Source: Agrilactobacillus fermenti
GTDB taxonomy: Bacteria; Bacillota; Bacilli; Lactobacillales; Lactobacillaceae
Length of the DNA stretch: 64,000 nucleotides
Assembly (NCBI RefSeq): GCF_021030645.1
Contig: NZ_JACGCJ010000004.1
Location: 1-64,000 of the forward strand
Direction: 5' to 3'
Below are positions 36,849-47,301 of this stretch, piece by piece. The translations under genes were made by a program, and so were the position numbers. How positions within the stretch are numbered: position 1 is the first letter of the stretch; every line of letters starts with the position of its first letter. Under the pieces are notes generated by a model, which saw nothing but the letters and a program-made list of their open reading frames with translations, was not told where the DNA came from and ran no database searches.

Positions 36849-37196
36849 TTAAGGTTTAATATAAGCGTAGCCTTTTGATTCCAATTCAATCAGATCTAAA
36901 ACCCCAACTGGTACCACAGTTACCCCAGCAGGCAGTTGCGCAGCCGTGATCTGGTGCGCTCGCATAGAATTATGACATGCATGAAATTGAACTTGAGGCA
37001 ATGTTGCAATCGTTGTTGCGGTTTCCGGCTGGGTCATTACTGTAATAGCAGCCCCATTGACTAACAGCACTACCGTAAAGGCCATTTCTGAATGTGCTTG
37101 CTGGTAAGCATATAAATTCTTAATATTTGCAATTGCATGTTGAAACTGGCCCGGTTCAGATACGTGAAAAACAACTTGGTATTGAGCAACTGTCAT
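36849..37196 (-). CDS. DsrE-like small protein
   Basis: A 115-residue protein with the alternating strand/helix pattern of DsrE/YchN-type proteins: VVFHVSEPGQF at the start, FTVVLLVNGAAI in the middle, and a Cys in the FHACHNSM segment. DsrE proteins are often linked to sulfur transfer, but many lactic relatives have no known role. The ATG at 37196 follows AGAGGAAAA. A longer reading to 37331 runs into repeat DNA and is not real. It sits between glgP and the GH13 gene in the glycogen cluster. Confidence 0.7.
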   Translation of the reverse strand: MTVAQYQVVFHVSEPGQFQHAIANIKNLYAYQQAHSEMAFTVVLLVNGAAITVMTQPETATTIATLPQVQFHACHNSMRAHQITAAQLPAGVTVVPVGVLDLIELESKGYAYIKP

Positions 37197-37256
37197 ATAA
37201 ATTTTCCTCTCTTGATCAAAAATCAATACCTTGACAACGCGCTTAATACAAGAAAA

Positions 37257-37502
37257 TGAGAGTGAGGGCGTTGCCGTTTGGAACACGTTTAAGATACAAT
37301 CGTTCGTGAAAAATAATCGAGAGTGAGACAAAAGGCGCTCAGCACCTGATCACTAACAAGAATGGCGAAAAATGGTGAACTTGCCATTTGAGCCATTCGT
37401 GGTTAGGTGAAGGTGTTGCCTTTTGGAACACGTTTAAAATTGAATTGTTCGTAAACACATAGTGGCCGTAGACAAAACATTAATTTTGTCCCGACCCCAC
37501 TC
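37257..37502 (+). repeat. Intergenic repeat family, copy B with preceding partial unit
   Basis: A full copy spans 37318-37502, preceded by a tail fragment (37257-37318). It keeps the head GAGTGAGACAAAAGGCG, the middle CTTGCCATTTGAGCC and the tail AACACGTTTAAAAT. The terminal hairpin (37461-37501) pairs AGTGG/CCACT and GACAAAA/TTTTGTC; its outer stem differs from copies A and C but is still paired. It fills the whole gap between glgP and the DsrE-like gene and interrupts the glycogen operon. Confidence 0.75.
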
Positions 37503-37511
37503 AAGCCATCT

Positions 37512-39902
37512 TTATTCAGCTGGCGCTTCAATTTTAACGTGCCAAATATCTTCAGCGTATCTCTGAATCGTATAGTCGGAAGCAAACCGACCGCTGGCAG
37601 CAATATTTTGAGCACTTATTTGATACCAATCATAGCGATCTTGATAAAGTTGACTAATCTTTTCTTGAGCTTGTGCATAGCTATCATAATCTGCTAATAC
37701 AAAATATTGATCATTATACTGCACCAAAGAATTGAAGATATCACGGCCTTCAGTAGTTATATTTGGAATTGTGCCATCGACCAAAGTGTCCAATATCCGA
37801 TGAATACGTGCATTAGTTTTATAGATTTGTGCAGACTGATAAAAATTAAATTTTTCAACTTCATCCACTGTCATGCCAAAAGTGACAATGTTATCTGCGC
37901 CTACAGCATCTTTAATTTCAATATTAGCGCCATCTAAAGTCGCTAATGTCACCGCACCGTTCGCCATTAGTTTCATGTTGCTCGTTCCTGAGGCTTCTTT
38001 ACCAGCCAAAGAGATCTGTTCACTCACATCAGCAGCTGGAATAATTTTTTCGGCAATAGATACACCATAATTGGGAATAAATACAATTTTTAATTGGTTC
38101 CCAACTTCTGGATCATGATTGACTAAATCAGCTAAAGCATTGATCAATTTAATAATCTCTTTAGCATAATAATAGCTTGGCGCTGCTTTAGCCGCAAAAA
38201 TGTGTACTCGCGGAACCGTTAATTTTTTGCCATCTTTGATTTGCAAGTATTCATCAATGATATATAAGGCATGTAATAACTGCCGCTTATAAGCATGCAG
38301 CCGTTTGATTTGAACATCAAATAAGGCGTGCGTATTGACTTTGATTCCTAACTGTTCTTGAATTTGAGTCGCTAATTCCCGTTTATTTTTATGTTTGACA
38401 TCACCTAGTTTTTGCAAAATGGTTTTATCTTGAGTGAGGACTTTGAATGCACGTAAGGCATCTGGGTGGCGTTGCCAATCCGTACCAATAGCTTCATTTA
38501 GCAAGTGACTCAGTCGTGGATTAGCGACCAATAACCACCGGCGCATAGTCACACCATTGGTTTTATTATTGAATTTTTCCGGGTAAATTTGATAAAGCCC
38601 ATTTAAAACACTACTTTGCAGCAATTCAGTATGCAATTTAGCCACACCATTGACACTATGACTGCCAATAACAGCTAAATAGGCCATCCGCACTTGTCCA
38701 TCTTGGATAGGTGCGACTGAACTAACGAGTTCAGCTCCGTGAATTGGGACCATCTTTTGCCGGAAACGATGATCGATCTCTTGAATAATTTGATAGATCC
38801 GCGGCACTGTTTTGGCAAACATATCTTCCGGCCAAGTTTCTAGAGCTTCGGCCAATAAGGTATGATTGGTATAAGACATGACTTGCGTGGTAATATTCCA
38901 AGCACGATCCCAGCCAAGAAATTCCTCATCCATTAAGATACGCATCAATTCTGCAACGGCCATAGCCGGATGGGTATCATTGATGTGAATCCCAACCTTT
39001 TGACTAAATTCATTGAAATTTCGGTGAGTTTTACGATATGCGCGCACAATACTCTGTATCCCCGCCGACACGAAAAAGTATTCTTGCTTCAATCGCAATA
39101 AGCGGCCTTCATAATTGGAATCATCTGGATACAAAACTTCCGTAATATCATTCACTTGTTGTTTCTCAGCTAATGTATACCGTTGATCAGCATTAAAAGG
39201 CAATTCAGCTGACCAAAGACGCATCGTGTTCACCACATTATTTTTATAACCAACAATGCCAATATCATAAGGCACAGCGATAACATCATTGGTATGTTCA
39301 TAAACAGCACGTAAATGGCCCAAACTATCTTCCTTTAACCAGACATTGCCACCAAAGTGAACGACACAAGCGCGGTTTTCTTTTCGAACTTCCCAGGCAT
39401 TGCCATTGCGCAGCCAGTCATCTGGCAATTCGACTTGATAGCCATTCACAAAATCTTGTTTGAATAAACCATATTGATAGCGGATGCTATTACCATTCAA
39501 AGCTACACCCTCTGAAGCCGCACTATCTAAAAAGGCTGACCCTAAGCGACCTAAACCACCGTTGCCCAAGCCAGGATCCGGCTCACGTCCAGCAATTTCA
39601 CTATATTTAAGGCCTAATTTTTGTAAACCGGATAAAACCACATCGGTGATGCCGAGATTCAACATATTTTGTGTTAAAAAGCGGCCGGGTAGAAATTCAA
39701 TTGAGAAATAATAAATTTGCTTACGATCCTGCTTCTCATACTTTGTGCGCGTTTGTTGCCAGTTTTTGGCATAATAATCACGAACAACACTGGCCAAAAC
39801 GCGATATTGTTGACCTTTACTTGCTTCTGGAATAGCCATAGAATACATGGCCATCATACGATCTTGGTAATCTTTAATAAACTTTTCTTCCGTAATTTTC
39901 AA
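37512..39902 (-). CDS. glgP: Glycogen/maltodextrin phosphorylase
   Basis: A GT35 phosphorylase of about 796 residues that releases glucose-1-phosphate from glycogen with pyridoxal phosphate. The PLP lysine is in SGTSNMKLMANGA near the C-terminus. The PGRFLTQNMLNLG and GLGNGGLGRLGSAF blocks are also present. No ATG starts the frame. The TTG at 39902 gives the usual N-terminus (KITEEKFIKDY) and has GGTG seven bases upstream; a TTG at 39929 is possible. It is the fifth gene after glgB-C-D-A. Confidence 0.9.
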   Translation of the reverse strand: MKITEEKFIKDYQDRMMAMYSMAIPEASKGQQYRVLASVVRDYYAKNWQQTRTKYEKQDRKQIYYFSIEFLPGRFLTQNMLNLGITDVVLSGLQKLGLKYSEIAGREPDPGLGNGGLGRLGSAFLDSAASEGVALNGNSIRYQYGLFKQDFVNGYQVELPDDWLRNGNAWEVRKENRACVVHFGGNVWLKEDSLGHLRAVYEHTNDVIAVPYDIGIVGYKNNVVNTMRLWSAELPFNADQRYTLAEKQQVNDITEVLYPDDSNYEGRLLRLKQEYFFVSAGIQSIVRAYRKTHRNFNEFSQKVGIHINDTHPAMAVAELMRILMDEEFLGWDRAWNITTQVMSYTNHTLLAEALETWPEDMFAKTVPRIYQIIQEIDHRFRQKMVPIHGAELVSSVAPIQDGQVRMAYLAVIGSHSVNGVAKLHTELLQSSVLNGLYQIYPEKFNNKTNGVTMRRWLLVANPRLSHLLNEAIGTDWQRHPDALRAFKVLTQDKTILQKLGDVKHKNKRELATQIQEQLGIKVNTHALFDVQIKRLHAYKRQLLHALYIIDEYLQIKDGKKLTVPRVHIFAAKAAPSYYYAKEIIKLINALADLVNHDPEVGNQLKIVFIPNYGVSIAEKIIPAADVSEQISLAGKEASGTSNMKLMANGAVTLATLDGANIEIKDAVGADNIVTFGMTVDEVEKFNFYQSAQIYKTNARIHRILDTLVDGTIPNITTEGRDIFNSLVQYNDQYFVLADYDSYAQAQEKISQLYQDRYDWYQISAQNIAASGRFASDYTIQRYAEDIWHVKIEAPAE

Positions 39903-39934
39903 GATTAAACACCGTGTACTTTCCCGCAAAAAAA

Positions 39935-41377
39935 CTATGCGTGTAACAATTCATCATATAGACCAACATACAATTGCGCTGATTTACGCCAAGAAAAGTC
40001 AGCAGTCATATCTCGTTTAATTATCCTTTGGAATGCCTCTGGTTGCTGTGTATAAATTTGATGCGCATAGGTCATTATTTTACCTAAAGTTGCGGCATCA
40101 TAATTGACGAAGCCAAAGCCAGTCCCAGTATCTTCAAACTCATTAAAGGGTTGTACTGAATCTTTTAAGCCGCCAGTTTCATGGACAATTGGAACGGTCC
40201 CATAACGCATGCCCATCATTTGTGATAAGCCCGACGGTTCAAAGGCAGATGGCACCAAAATAAAATCGGCACCAGCATACATTTGTTGCGCAAACTTCTC
40301 ATCAAATCGAATATTTGTGGATAACTGTGCCGGGTAACGATCCTGCATCCATTTAAAATCAGCTTCGAGATCTTGGTCTCCTGTTCCCAACAAAACCATT
40401 TGGACATTCTGCTGTACTAAAAAGTTATCTAACGTTTGCAGCAAAAGATCCATGCCTTTTTGCCGTGTTAAACGTGAGATCACAATAAAGAGCGGATCAT
40501 CTCTTTGGGGCAGATGCACTAACTCTTGAAGGTAGCGCTTATTTAATTTTTTCTTATCTAAATTAGCAAGGTCATAGTTGTATCGAACATTGCTATCCGT
40601 TGCCGGATTATAAACTTGCGTATCGATGCCATTTAAGAAGCCAGTTAATTTATAACTGTTGGCACGTAAAACCCCATCTAAGCCTTCACCATATTCAGGC
40701 GTTTGAATTTCTTGAGCGTATGATGGTGAAACGGTGATCACTTTATCAGCAAATTCAATACCGCCTTTCATGAAATTCACCGTGTCATAATACTTAAACC
40801 CAGATTCATTGAAATACTGGCGCCCAATTCCAAAGATACTATCTAAAATAACGGGGTCATAGATGCCTTGAAATTTAAGATTATGAATCGTCAAAACTGT
40901 CTTAATATGACGTAAAGCATCAATCCAAGCATATTTGTCCTTTAACAGTACGGGAATAAACGCCGTATGCCAATCATTCAAATGTAAAATATCAGGTATA
41001 AACCGAATCTTCTCCAGCATTTCAATGACCGCCATCTGGAAAAAGCCAAAGCGTTCGCCATCATCGGGGTAACCGTATAAACCATCTCGATCAAAGTAAG
41101 TTAGATTATCAATAAAATAATAGGTTACACCATTACGATGCAGCATTTTGACGCCCGCATACTCATTCTTCCAACCGACACGGACTGTGAAATGCGTGAC
41201 ATCTTGCAACTCGTTTACAAAAGCTTCCGGCATTTTTCTAGGATAGTAAGGTAAGACAACACGTACGTCATATGCTTGATTAACTAAGGCTTTTGGCAAT
41301 GCAAACATAACATCTCCAAGCCCGCCCGTTTTATAAAATGGTGCACTTTCTGCGGCCGCAAATAAAATTTTTTTCAT
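39935..41377 (-). CDS. glgA: Glycogen synthase (ADP-glucose type, GT5)
   Basis: A 480-residue glucosyltransferase that extends alpha-1,4 chains with ADP-glucose. The N-terminal KTGGLGDVM motif (17-25) binds the sugar nucleotide. The C-terminal PSAFEPSGLSQMMGMRYG block carries the conserved acidic catalytic region. It is contiguous with glgD (one shared base) in the glycogen operon. Confidence 0.96.
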   Translation of the reverse strand: MKKILFAAAESAPFYKTGGLGDVMFALPKALVNQAYDVRVVLPYYPRKMPEAFVNELQDVTHFTVRVGWKNEYAGVKMLHRNGVTYYFIDNLTYFDRDGLYGYPDDGERFGFFQMAVIEMLEKIRFIPDILHLNDWHTAFIPVLLKDKYAWIDALRHIKTVLTIHNLKFQGIYDPVILDSIFGIGRQYFNESGFKYYDTVNFMKGGIEFADKVITVSPSYAQEIQTPEYGEGLDGVLRANSYKLTGFLNGIDTQVYNPATDSNVRYNYDLANLDKKKLNKRYLQELVHLPQRDDPLFIVISRLTRQKGMDLLLQTLDNFLVQQNVQMVLLGTGDQDLEADFKWMQDRYPAQLSTNIRFDEKFAQQMYAGADFILVPSAFEPSGLSQMMGMRYGTVPIVHETGGLKDSVQPFNEFEDTGTGFGFVNYDAATLGKIMTYAHQIYTQQPEAFQRIIKRDMTADFSWRKSAQLYVGLYDELLHA

Positions 41378-42546
41378 TATCGTTGCACCCCCTTATCAAT
41401 ATCTGCTTCATGCAAGACCGAAGCCCCTTTTGCAAAAATGATAGGTTGTTCTGGGGTGCCTTCAATTTTTAGTCCCGCACCAATCACAACGCCTTTATCC
41501 AAAATGGCGTACTTAACGTGTGACCCGGGCCCAATTTTACAGTTTTGCATAATGACCGAATTCGCCACTTCAGCCCCACGGTCAATCTTGACACTTCTGA
41601 AAATCACTGAATTATCTACACGACCCTCAATGTGGCTGCCCGTACCTAAAAGCGTTGTATTTACAATTGAACTTTTAGCAAAAAAGGTTGGAATCTCATT
41701 CTTGTTCTTTGTAAATATTTGCCGCTGACTAAATAACAAAGCTTGATAATTAGCTTCATCCAACATCGCCATATTAGCATCAAAATAACGCTTGACCGTG
41801 TCGATCTTAGAATAAAATCCGGTATATTCGTAAGCGTTGGCATTATAGACTTCGACAGCTTCACTCAAAATCTGCTGTAAACTCGCATAAGTATCTTGCT
41901 CGCTGGCATTTTGCATCAGCTCGATAAACAAACTTGTCCGCATGAGGTAAACACCCATATTCATTGGCAGCATATGATTAACGGCATCTGGTGTCACTTC
42001 TTTAGCCTTTAAAATTGCGGTCACATCACCAGCTTCAGATATGTTTAAAGCCGCTTCATCTGGCGTAATTGTCTTAGGATCTTGCCGCTTATACAAAACC
42101 GTGATGGGGTTATTACCATCAACGTGAAACTGTAAAACTTCTTCTATGTTAATATTTTCAACATTCCCCGCACCAATGACAATTGTGTAGCGTGAATCTG
42201 ATTTGCGTAAAAAAGTTAAGTAGTCATCATAGTAACGTTTGCGATTAACTGGGTCAGAATAATCTTTTTCAGCCACGTATGGGAAGGTAAAGATGCCGCC
42301 TGTAATCGTATCTAGGTTCCAAGAATTGCCACTGCGGATATGATCTTGAACAGAACGGCCACTTTTAGGTAAGAACATGGCTACATCCCGAATACCAGCA
42401 TTTGATATGGCTGATAGTGGAAAATCAATCAAACGATAACGGCCAGCAAATGGCAATGTGCCAACCGGACGATTACTGGTCAATGGTCTTAAAGCCTCAT
42501 CTGGTTCATTCAAATCAACAATGGCACTAATAATATTTTGTCTCAT
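41377..42546 (-). CDS. glgD: Glucose-1-phosphate adenylyltransferase, GlgD subunit
   Basis: A 389-residue GlgC homologue. The N-terminal nucleotide loop of active GlgC (GGQGSRLG) is replaced here by [12 protein letters not shown], which marks it as the non-catalytic regulatory GlgD subunit of Firmicutes. A left-handed beta-helix tail (about 290-385) is present. GlgD raises the activity of GlgC in the mixed complex. It overlaps glgC by four bases, which helps make equal amounts. Confidence 0.95.
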   Translation of the reverse strand: MRQNIISAIVDLNEPDEALRPLTSNRPVGTLPFAGRYRLIDFPLSAISNAGIRDVAMFLPKSGRSVQDHIRSGNSWNLDTITGGIFTFPYVAEKDYSDPVNRKRYYDDYLTFLRKSDSRYTIVIGAGNVENINIEEVLQFHVDGNNPITVLYKRQDPKTITPDEAALNISEAGDVTAILKAKEVTPDAVNHMLPMNMGVYLMRTSLFIELMQNASEQDTYASLQQILSEAVEVYNANAYEYTGFYSKIDTVKRYFDANMAMLDEANYQALLFSQRQIFTKNKNEIPTFFAKSSIVNTTLLGTGSHIEGRVDNSVIFRSVKIDRGAEVANSVIMQNCKIGPGSHVKYAILDKGVVIGAGLKIEGTPEQPIIFAKGASVLHEADIDKGVQR

Positions 42547-43688
42547 CCTTTGTCGACCGCCTTTCCTAGCACTTCTTGATAACCGACGACTGCTATATCA
42601 TCTTCAGTGCCAACTACATTCGCACCGTCGCCGATAATTGCACGTTCGCCAACAATGGCATGATCAATCGTGACGTTCTTACCAATTACCGCATTGGGCA
42701 TGATCATGGAATCGCGAATCACAGAGCCAGCCCCCACCTTGACATTCTGAGATAAAATTGAATGTTCAATATCACCAGCTACATAGCAGCCATCCACAAC
42801 CATTGCATTGTTTACGCGTGCTGATTTAGTAATGTACATTGGTGGTAAAGCATCATTACGCGAATATACCCGCCACTCTTTATCACCAATATTCAATTCA
42901 TTATTAGGTTCAAGGAACTCCATATTAGCTTGCCACAAACTTTGAATCGTGCCAACATCTTTCCAATAACCATGAAAAGCATATGCGTAGGTTGGTTCAT
43001 TGTGTGCTAAGTATGCTGGAATCACATCTTTCCCAAAGTCTTCCATCTTCATATCCGTCGCATAACTGTCAATCAAATATTTTTTCAATGTTGGCCAATT
43101 AAAAATGTAAATCCCCATTGAAGCTAAATTGCTCTTAGGCTGTTTTGGCTTTTCTTCAAATTCAATGATCCGCTCGGTTTCGTCAGTATTCATAATGCCA
43201 AATCGGGGTGCTTCAGCCATGGAAACCGGTAAAACACCAACTGTCAAAGAAGCCTTTTTAGCTTTGTGATAATTAAACATCGCTTCATAATCCATTTTGT
43301 AAATATGGTCCCCAGATAGAATCAACACATATTTAGGTGAATATAAGTCGATATAGTCCATATTCTGATAAATGGCATGTGCGGTCCCTTCAAACCATTT
43401 TTCACCTTCCCGGGATGCAAATGGCTGTAGAACAGTGACACCGGCATTTTTTTCATCGAGACCCCAACTAGCCCCATTTTGAATATGGGCATTTAATTCT
43501 AAGGGCTGGTATTGAGTGACTACCCCAACGGTATTCACACCTGAATTGAAACAATTGCTTAACGCAAAATCAATGATCCGATAACGGCCACCAAATGGTA
43601 CGGCGGGTTTGGCCGTCGACTTAGTTAATTTTCCCAAACGTGAGCCTTGCCCACCAGCTAAAATCATTGCTAACATTTCTGTACTCAT
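42543..43688 (-). CDS. glgC: Glucose-1-phosphate adenylyltransferase, catalytic subunit
   Basis: A 381-residue enzyme that makes ADP-glucose from ATP and glucose-1-phosphate, the committed step of glycogen synthesis. It has the intact loop [13 protein letters not shown] (about 10-22), the [13 protein letters not shown] motif, [13 protein letters not shown] with the metal-binding Asp, and a beta-helix C-terminus. It follows glgB by 49 bases. Confidence 0.96.
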   Translation of the reverse strand: MSTEMLAMILAGGQGSRLGKLTKSTAKPAVPFGGRYRIIDFALSNCFNSGVNTVGVVTQYQPLELNAHIQNGASWGLDEKNAGVTVLQPFASREGEKWFEGTAHAIYQNMDYIDLYSPKYVLILSGDHIYKMDYEAMFNYHKAKKASLTVGVLPVSMAEAPRFGIMNTDETERIIEFEEKPKQPKSNLASMGIYIFNWPTLKKYLIDSYATDMKMEDFGKDVIPAYLAHNEPTYAYAFHGYWKDVGTIQSLWQANMEFLEPNNELNIGDKEWRVYSRNDALPPMYITKSARVNNAMVVDGCYVAGDIEHSILSQNVKVGAGSVIRDSMIMPNAVIGKNVTIDHAIVGERAIIGDGANVVGTEDDIAVVGYQEVLGKAVDKG

Positions 43689-43737
43689 AATTGCGGGATG
43701 AACCCTTTCCTCCTTTGTACAAAACCTATCCTGATCA

Positions 43738-45618
43738 TTACAAAATTAAAGCTTTAGGTTTAATGATCAATGCACTCATGGCCGGTAAAATAACTTCAAT
43801 AGACTCTGGTTCACTTCTATAGCCTTGTCCGGTTGTTTCAAAAGTGCCCTGTCCCTTAGTCCAAGTACCGCCAAAATCCTGCATCTCTGTGTTCAATAAC
43901 TCTGTATAAGTTCCAGCATAAGGCACCGGAATCCGAAAATGCTGTTTTTCCACCGGCACTAAATTAAAAGCAAAAACTAAAAAGTCTGTTGTGGCTTTTC
44001 CTAGTCGGATAAAACCTAAAGTTGACGAATTTGGATCATCTGCATTGGTAATATTGATACCTTTAGGATCGTGGTCAAGCTGCCAAAAAGCTTTTTCTTG
44101 ATGATAAATGGCGTTCAATTTGCGTGTGAACTGCTGCATTTTATGATTCATTTCATCATTTAAGTCCACCCACTCGAGCGCACTCCAATAGCGCCATTCC
44201 AAGAACTGACCCCATTCACTGCCCATAAATAACAGCTTTTTACCTGGGTGAGCCATCATATATACCAACATTGTCCGTAAATTGGCAAATTGGTTATACC
44301 GATCACCTGGCATTTTGTGCATTAGTGACTGCTTGCCATGAACGACCTCATCATGAGAAAACGGCAAGATAAACTGCTCATCATACATATACAAAAATGA
44401 AAAGGTTAATAAATTGAAATGATCGTGTCTAAACAGTGGATCCATTTCAAAGAATTTTAAAGTATCATGCATCCAACCCATATTCCACTTATAGTTGAAT
44501 CCCAGCCCACCTTCATCAACGGGTGCTGTCACTTTGGGAAAAGCCGAGGACTCTTCAGCAATCATCAAAATATCAGGATGGTATCTAAAAACGGTGGTAT
44601 TTAACTTTTTAATGAACGCTTGACCTTCAAGATTGCCATTATCCCCGTACTGATTGACAGTGCCTTCTTTACCAGCGTCATAATCTAGGTAAAGCATGTT
44701 TGATACAGCATCCACGCGCAGCCCATCTAAATGACAATAATCCAGCCAGTACATCGCACTAGAGATCAAGAAGCTTTGAACTTGGGTTTTACCCAAATCA
44801 AAGTTCCAGCTGCCCCAGCGGACGTTATTTGCCCGATTAAAATCAGCGTATTCAAAAGTGGGCGTCCCATCGAATTGGGCTAGTGCGTCAGTATTACGAA
44901 TGAAATGTCCAGGCACCCAATCCATAATGACACCGATTCCCGCGGCATGAAAAGCATCAATCATGTCTAAAAAATCAACTAAGCTACCAAATCTACTGGT
45001 TGGAGCAAAATACCCCATGAGCTGATAACCCCAAGACGCATCCAGCAAATGTTCCATCAATGGCATGAACTCCACATGGGAATAGTGCATTTTTTTAACA
45101 TATGGGATCAACTGCTCAGTGATCTCGCGATAGGTCAAATAACTACCATCATCGTGACGCTGCCAAGAGCCCAGGTGAACTTCATAAATATTGACTGGCG
45201 CCTGATAAGGTTTATGCAATTGCCGCTGTTTAAGCCAATCCGCATCATGCCAAATCTTATGTGGTCTAGGCAAAACGACGGCACCATTCCCAGGTTTGTG
45301 CTCAAAACCAAAAGCGTAAGGATCGACTTTTAATTGATAACTGCCATCTTGTGCTTGAATTCCAAATTTATATAAATCATTAACTCTCGGCAACTCGGAA
45401 GTTACCGTCCAAATACCAGTCCCAGCTACTAATTTCATTGGCAGCTCTTGGGACCAATGATTAAAATCCCCAACTAAATAAACTTGCTTGGCATGTGGAG
45501 CCCAAACATTAAACTGAAAGCCTTGATCAACTTGATGACACCCTAAAAATTCATAACTTTCAAAATATGCCCCAGTATTAAATAAATAAGCACGCTTTTC
45601 AAAGGTCTCTTTAGCCAT
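43738..45618 (-). CDS. glgB: 1,4-alpha-glucan branching enzyme
   Basis: A 626-residue GH13 enzyme that creates alpha-1,6 branches. An N-terminal CBM48 domain ([18 protein letters not shown], about 34-51) precedes the barrel. Conserved regions include [18 protein letters not shown] (nucleophile Asp), IAEESSAFP (acid Glu) and [10 protein letters not shown]. First gene of the glycogen operon, with a GGGGGAG site before the ATG and a 5' leader of more than 200 bases that starts near a CcpA site. Confidence 0.95.
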   Translation of the reverse strand: MAKETFEKRAYLFNTGAYFESYEFLGCHQVDQGFQFNVWAPHAKQVYLVGDFNHWSQELPMKLVAGTGIWTVTSELPRVNDLYKFGIQAQDGSYQLKVDPYAFGFEHKPGNGAVVLPRPHKIWHDADWLKQRQLHKPYQAPVNIYEVHLGSWQRHDDGSYLTYREITEQLIPYVKKMHYSHVEFMPLMEHLLDASWGYQLMGYFAPTSRFGSLVDFLDMIDAFHAAGIGVIMDWVPGHFIRNTDALAQFDGTPTFEYADFNRANNVRWGSWNFDLGKTQVQSFLISSAMYWLDYCHLDGLRVDAVSNMLYLDYDAGKEGTVNQYGDNGNLEGQAFIKKLNTTVFRYHPDILMIAEESSAFPKVTAPVDEGGLGFNYKWNMGWMHDTLKFFEMDPLFRHDHFNLLTFSFLYMYDEQFILPFSHDEVVHGKQSLMHKMPGDRYNQFANLRTMLVYMMAHPGKKLLFMGSEWGQFLEWRYWSALEWVDLNDEMNHKMQQFTRKLNAIYHQEKAFWQLDHDPKGINITNADDPNSSTLGFIRLGKATTDFLVFAFNLVPVEKQHFRIPVPYAGTYTELLNTEMQDFGGTWTKGQGTFETTGQGYRSEPESIEVILPAMSALIIKPKALIL

Positions 45619-45938
45619 TAAACTCCCCCTAATGCTGATAGCGGTAACATTACAAGATAATTATACAACACTTATGTAACAGACATGTAAATCAACGTTT
45701 CACTATTAAAATTTTAATAATTAAGCCTGCAACGACCCAACTTTATTTGAATATAATTCTATTATAGTCTTCTCAGTGAAATTGTAATAGTCATATGCCG
45801 TGGAAATATATATCCTATCACTCTCGATACAGCAACAGTTGTTTTTAAAATCGCTTTCAATCATAATTACTATATAATGGTAACCAAAACATAGCTTTGA
45901 TTCTATCTCATTAAATTTGTATCATTTGCCTTACATAC
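45619..45938 (-). other. Long leader region of the glycogen operon
   Basis: The gap between glgB and the DacA terminator holds the operon promoter and cre site (45846-45887) and an AT-rich leader of about 225 bases. A second -10-like TATAAT lies at 45660-45665 without a good -35. I see no riboswitch-like structure or gene in it. Confidence 0.5.
45846..45887 (-). promoter_or_regulatory. Glycogen operon promoter with adjacent CcpA (cre) site
   Basis: On the minus strand, -35 TTGGTT (45882-45887) and -10 TATGAT (45860-45865) are 16 bases apart. Directly downstream is TGAAAGCGATTTTA (45846-45859), matching 13 of 14 positions of the cre consensus. CcpA bound there would cover the start of transcription and block initiation when preferred sugars are present. 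Confidence 0.75.
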
Positions 45939-45985
45939 AAAAAAACTGCTATATCCTCTTCATGATTGAGGTATAGCAGTTTTTC
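45939..45985 (-). terminator. Terminator after the DD-carboxypeptidase gene
   Basis: ACTGCTATA pairs with TATAGCAGT, extended by CCTC/GAGG with one mismatch. The minus-strand copy is followed by seven T and the plus-strand copy by four T. Confidence 0.8.
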
Positions 45986-46003
45986 TTATTTAACGATTCA
46001 ATT

Positions 46004-47284
46004 TTAAAAAATACTTTGCAGTTGCCGCCAAAATATTTGATACCAAGGTAAGCGCTGAACTTTTGTTCTAGTTCCGATTTGGATTGAGGCCGGATTTGAT
46101 ACAAAGTGTGCTTGATTGCCTAATTGAAAATAACCCACAATTTTTGTTTTAGCGACCGGCGCCTCAACAACACGTTTGTTTAGCTGAACATGGCCCTGAG
46201 CTGGCTCAGCTTTAGGCTGCCACAAAGAAAAATTCTGCTTAGCAACTAAGGTAACATGTTGCTGCACCCCATTTTTAATCTGAAGCCGCGGCTGTCCCGG
46301 CAATGCTTGATTTTTAGTCGTTAAAATTTGATATTGCCAATGATCTAAGACCTGAGTCAATAGATTTTTAGTTGCTACAAAGCGTTTACTCTTGTCAGCA
46401 GATGCACCATGGGCATTCATGACCACACTGATCAAGCGCCGTTTACCAACTGGTAAGGTTGCCGTAAAACATTCACCAGCTGCATCACTTGTCCCTGTTT
46501 TCAAACCATCAACTGGTAAATTGTCATCAGCTAATGCGTTTCCAGGTAATAATAAATTCCAATTTTTCATGTCGGTCTGGTCGGCTTGGCCCTTAGCAAA
46601 AGTTGCACTTGCTAGCTTAGTTGTTTGTAATACTTCCGGATAATCCTGTAGCAAGTGCTGTGCAATCAAAGCTACTTCATAAGCTGACAACTCATTTTCT
46701 GCATGTGGTGCTGTACCATTTGTCTGCAAATCACCTAATAAATCATTATTTAAACCACTCACATTAACGATTTGGGCATCTTTGACGCCCCATCTTTGCA
46801 ACTGTGCATTCATCTGCTGTACAAACGCTTCCTGAGACCCAGCAACTTTTTGGGCCAGCAGCATAACGGCCACATTGGCTGAATAAATCCATGATGCTTG
46901 GTAAAGGTCAGCCACAGTATAAGCCGTATTTGCCGTCAACGGGACATTAGATAACTCTGTCTGCTTACTCAAATTTGCCTGAGCTTCATTGGGTGTCACC
47001 GTATCTGACCATTGCAGCCGTCCTTGATGAATGGCCTGAAGTACCAGATACAGGCTCAACATTTTCGACATTGAAGCAACTGGCAATACCTCATGGGCTT
47101 GTTTTGCGTATAGGACTTGCCCGCTTTGAGCATCTAACACCACAGCTGCCTTTGCATCCGCTTGGTAATTACCAATATTGAAATCATTAGGTGTATCGGC
47201 AAAAACTTGTTGGCTGGAACCAATCAATGTCACAATCAGGAAGCAGCTGGCAATAATTAGCTCTAAAATTCGTTTTTGTTTCAT
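46004..47284 (-). CDS. D-alanyl-D-alanine carboxypeptidase (PBP5/DacA family)
   Basis: A 426-residue secreted enzyme with a signal peptide (about 1-29, cleavage near VFA-DT). The catalytic SxxK is Ser71-Met-Ser-Lys74, the SxN motif is in YSANVAV, and KTG is in LKTGTSDAAG. It trims the terminal D-Ala of peptidoglycan stems. A C-terminal beta-rich domain (about 320-410) and hydrophobic end (WYQIFWRQL) may anchor it amphipathically. It follows the sensor kinase closely, so the two-component system probably controls it or is controlled with it. The ATG at 47284 is preferred for the signal peptide, though the GAGGGTG site is rather distant. Confidence 0.92.
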   Translation of the reverse strand: MKQKRILELIIASCFLIVTLIGSSQQVFADTPNDFNIGNYQADAKAAVVLDAQSGQVLYAKQAHEVLPVASMSKMLSLYLVLQAIHQGRLQWSDTVTPNEAQANLSKQTELSNVPLTANTAYTVADLYQASWIYSANVAVMLLAQKVAGSQEAFVQQMNAQLQRWGVKDAQIVNVSGLNNDLLGDLQTNGTAPHAENELSAYEVALIAQHLLQDYPEVLQTTKLASATFAKGQADQTDMKNWNLLLPGNALADDNLPVDGLKTGTSDAAGECFTATLPVGKRRLISVVMNAHGASADKSKRFVATKNLLTQVLDHWQYQILTTKNQALPGQPRLQIKNGVQQHVTLVAKQNFSLWQPKAEPAQGHVQLNKRVVEAPVAKTKIVGYFQLGNQAHFVSNPASIQIGTRTKVQRLPWYQIFWRQLQSIF

Positions 47285-47301
47285 ATATGGTGTTCGCACC
47301 C

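Noticed and set aside
37197-37331. N-terminal extension of the DsrE-like protein
   Set aside because: This part is encoded by the repeat family, while the ATG at 37196 has a proper ribosome site and gives the normal family start.
45619-45845. Attenuator or riboswitch in the long glgB leader
   Set aside because: No stable stem with a T-run lies between the promoter and glgB; the hairpin at 45939-45985 is upstream of the promoter and belongs to the carboxypeptidase gene.
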